Of a stretch of DNA of 8,133 nucleotides, positions 7,353 through 8,133 are shown piece after piece (the first letter of the stretch is position 1; every line of letters starts with the position of its first letter). The stretch lies in contig JAHIVD010000003.1 in NCBI GenBank assembly GCA_018816815.1, forward strand, positions 1-8,133, given 5' to 3'. The position numbers and the translations under genes were made by a program. The notes beneath the pieces were generated by a model. That model had not been told where the DNA came from and did not search any database. It was given only the letters and a program-made list of their open reading frames with translations. Source of the stretch: Patescibacteria group bacterium (GTDB lineage: Bacteria; Patescibacteriota; Microgenomatia; Daviesbacterales; UBA10151).

Positions 7353-7768
7353 ATCAAGATAAATCGCTTTTTAAAATAACACCATTCTCTCAAAGAATTG
7401 AAAAACCTTGGGGATATGAAATTATCTTTACTCCTGAGATTTCACCTATTGCTGGCAAGCTTCTTCATATAAATGCTCAAGCGCGCTTCAGCCTTCAATA
7501 TCATGATGAAAAGCAAGAAACTCTTTTTTTAGCATCCGGAAGAGCCAATATTATTATTGAAAACGAAAGTGGAGAACTTGAAACAATTGAGATGGAACCA
7601 CAAAAAGGATATTACATTGCTCCTTTTCAAAAACACAGGTGTCAAGCCATCACTGATTGTGATATTCTTGAAGCATCAACAAAAGAAAAGGGAACAACCG
7701 TAAGGATAGAAGACGATTACAAAAGAACCGATGAAACTGAAGAGGATAGAAAATCTTTAAGACAATAA
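7349..7768 (+). CDS. Mannose-6-phosphate isomerase type II-like cupin
   Basis: A 139-residue single-domain cupin. It carries the marks of the C-terminal isomerase domain of type II (GMP-fused) mannose-6-phosphate isomerases: EKPWGYE at 18-24, the FSLQYH strand at 47-52, SGRANI, the second cupin motif around APFQKH (91-96), and the closing E-A-S-T...VRIEDDYKR (108-126). The expected reaction is fructose-6-phosphate to mannose-6-phosphate with a bound metal. Candidate metal ligands are Gln50, His52, Glu57 and His96; the His common two residues after His52 is Glu54 here. No nucleotidyltransferase domain is attached, so a separate GDP-mannose pyrophosphorylase would be needed elsewhere. The start overlaps the mutase stop as ATGA and is preceded by AAAGGAG, so the pair is very probably one transcript. 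Isomerase activity is inferred; another sugar-binding cupin role remains possible. Confidence 0.8.
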   Translation: MNQDKSLFKITPFSQRIEKPWGYEIIFTPEISPIAGKLLHINAQARFSLQYHDEKQETLFLASGRANIIIENESGELETIEMEPQKGYYIAPFQKHRCQAITDCDILEASTKEKGTTVRIEDDYKRTDETEEDRKSLRQ

Positions 7769-7776
7769 ACTGCCAA

Positions 7777-8133
7777 ATGAAAAAAAGTACTGAAAAATAT
7801 ATCCTCTGGTTTAAGGAAATAAAAAAAGGATCAATTGCCCAAGTTGGCGGCAAAGGCGCCAATCTTGGAGAAATGGTTTCTTTTGATATTCCTGTTCCTA
7901 ACGGATTTGTGGTAACTGCCCAAGCTTACTTTAAATTTCTAAAAGACAATGATCTGGAAAACTCTCTTGATAGAATATTGAAAAAGGTTGACCTTGATGA
8001 TCCGGACACAATAAACAAAGCTTCTCAAGATATTCAAAAAATAATATTAAATGGAGAAATGTGTGATGAGCTTGCAAAAGACATCATGCATGCTTACGCA
8101 AAACTTTCAGGAACATTCAAGCAAATTCCTGTT
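7777..8133 (+). CDS. ppsA: Phosphoenolpyruvate synthase-like protein, N-terminal 119 residues (runs off the window)
   Basis: An open frame from ATG 7777 reaches the window end without a stop. It shows the N-terminal pyruvate-phosphate dikinase/PEP-binding domain signature: a YILWFKEI start, then VGGKGANLGEM (23-33), then IPVPNGFVVTAQAYFKFL (38-55), followed by the helical stretch that in the family leads to the VAVRSSATAEDLP nucleotide loop just beyond the edge. PEP synthase makes PEP from pyruvate and ATP, releasing AMP and phosphate, and is the entry to gluconeogenesis. The gene begins 8 bp after the cupin stop with no Shine-Dalgarno; an in-frame TAG at 7747-7749 excludes a much earlier start. 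It is probably co-transcribed with the mutase and cupin. A pyruvate phosphate dikinase or a related PEP-utilising enzyme cannot be excluded from this fragment. Confidence 0.85.
   Translation, partial: MKKSTEKYILWFKEIKKGSIAQVGGKGANLGEMVSFDIPVPNGFVVTAQAYFKFLKDNDLENSLDRILKKVDLDDPDTINKASQDIQKIILNGEMCDELAKDIMHAYAKLSGTFKQIPV

Noticed and set aside
730..8133. Alternative genetic code with TGA as glycine (Gracilibacteria/SR1 type)
   Set aside because: No in-frame TGA interrupts any coding region, and the mutase ends at a TGA that overlaps the next ATG in a normal coupling arrangement.

Overview
The window looks like a piece of a small, AT-rich bacterial genome with tightly packed genes, all on the + strand. 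The best guess is a Candidate Phyla Radiation (Patescibacteria) member, perhaps Microgenomates. This is an inference from three things: a shortened DNA polymerase III delta-like protein, several genes without Shine-Dalgarno sites, and a giant modular surface protein ending in a C-X(n)-NGC-X-S-G-D-W-S-N fibronectin-like module followed by a membrane anchor. I could not confirm the taxonomy. The standard genetic code fits: stops are TAA, TAA, TGA and TAA, with no in-frame TGA.

Layout. Positions 1-603 hold the 3' end of a holA-like gene (clamp-loader delta subunit), open at the left edge. A 126-bp gap (604-729) carries a good sigma70-type promoter, a dyad overlapping its -10 box, and a short leader. 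Positions 730-5955 encode a 1741-residue secreted, C-terminally anchored protein. It has LamG/jelly-roll lectin-like modules, two near-duplicate Ig-like repeats, a fibronectin type III module, a ZU5-like module, a second fibronectin-like module, a carboxypeptidase-regulatory-like module and a transmembrane helix. A 47-bp gap holds a promoter placed so that the next mRNA would start at, or within a few bases of, its ATG. Positions 6003-7352 encode a phosphomannomutase/phosphoglucomutase-family enzyme. It overlaps by ATGA with a small type II mannose-6-phosphate isomerase-like cupin (7349-7768). After 8 bp comes the first 119 codons of a phosphoenolpyruvate synthase-like gene (7777 to the right edge).

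How they may work together. The mutase and cupin form a translationally coupled pair that could convert fructose-6-phosphate to mannose-6-phosphate and then mannose-1-phosphate, the route to nucleotide-mannose for surface glycans. PEP synthase would feed gluconeogenesis, which supplies the same hexose phosphates. The giant surface protein next door is a plausible adhesin, and possibly a glycan acceptor, but that link rests only on adjacency. No RNA gene, CRISPR array, insertion sequence or convincing rho-independent terminator was seen.
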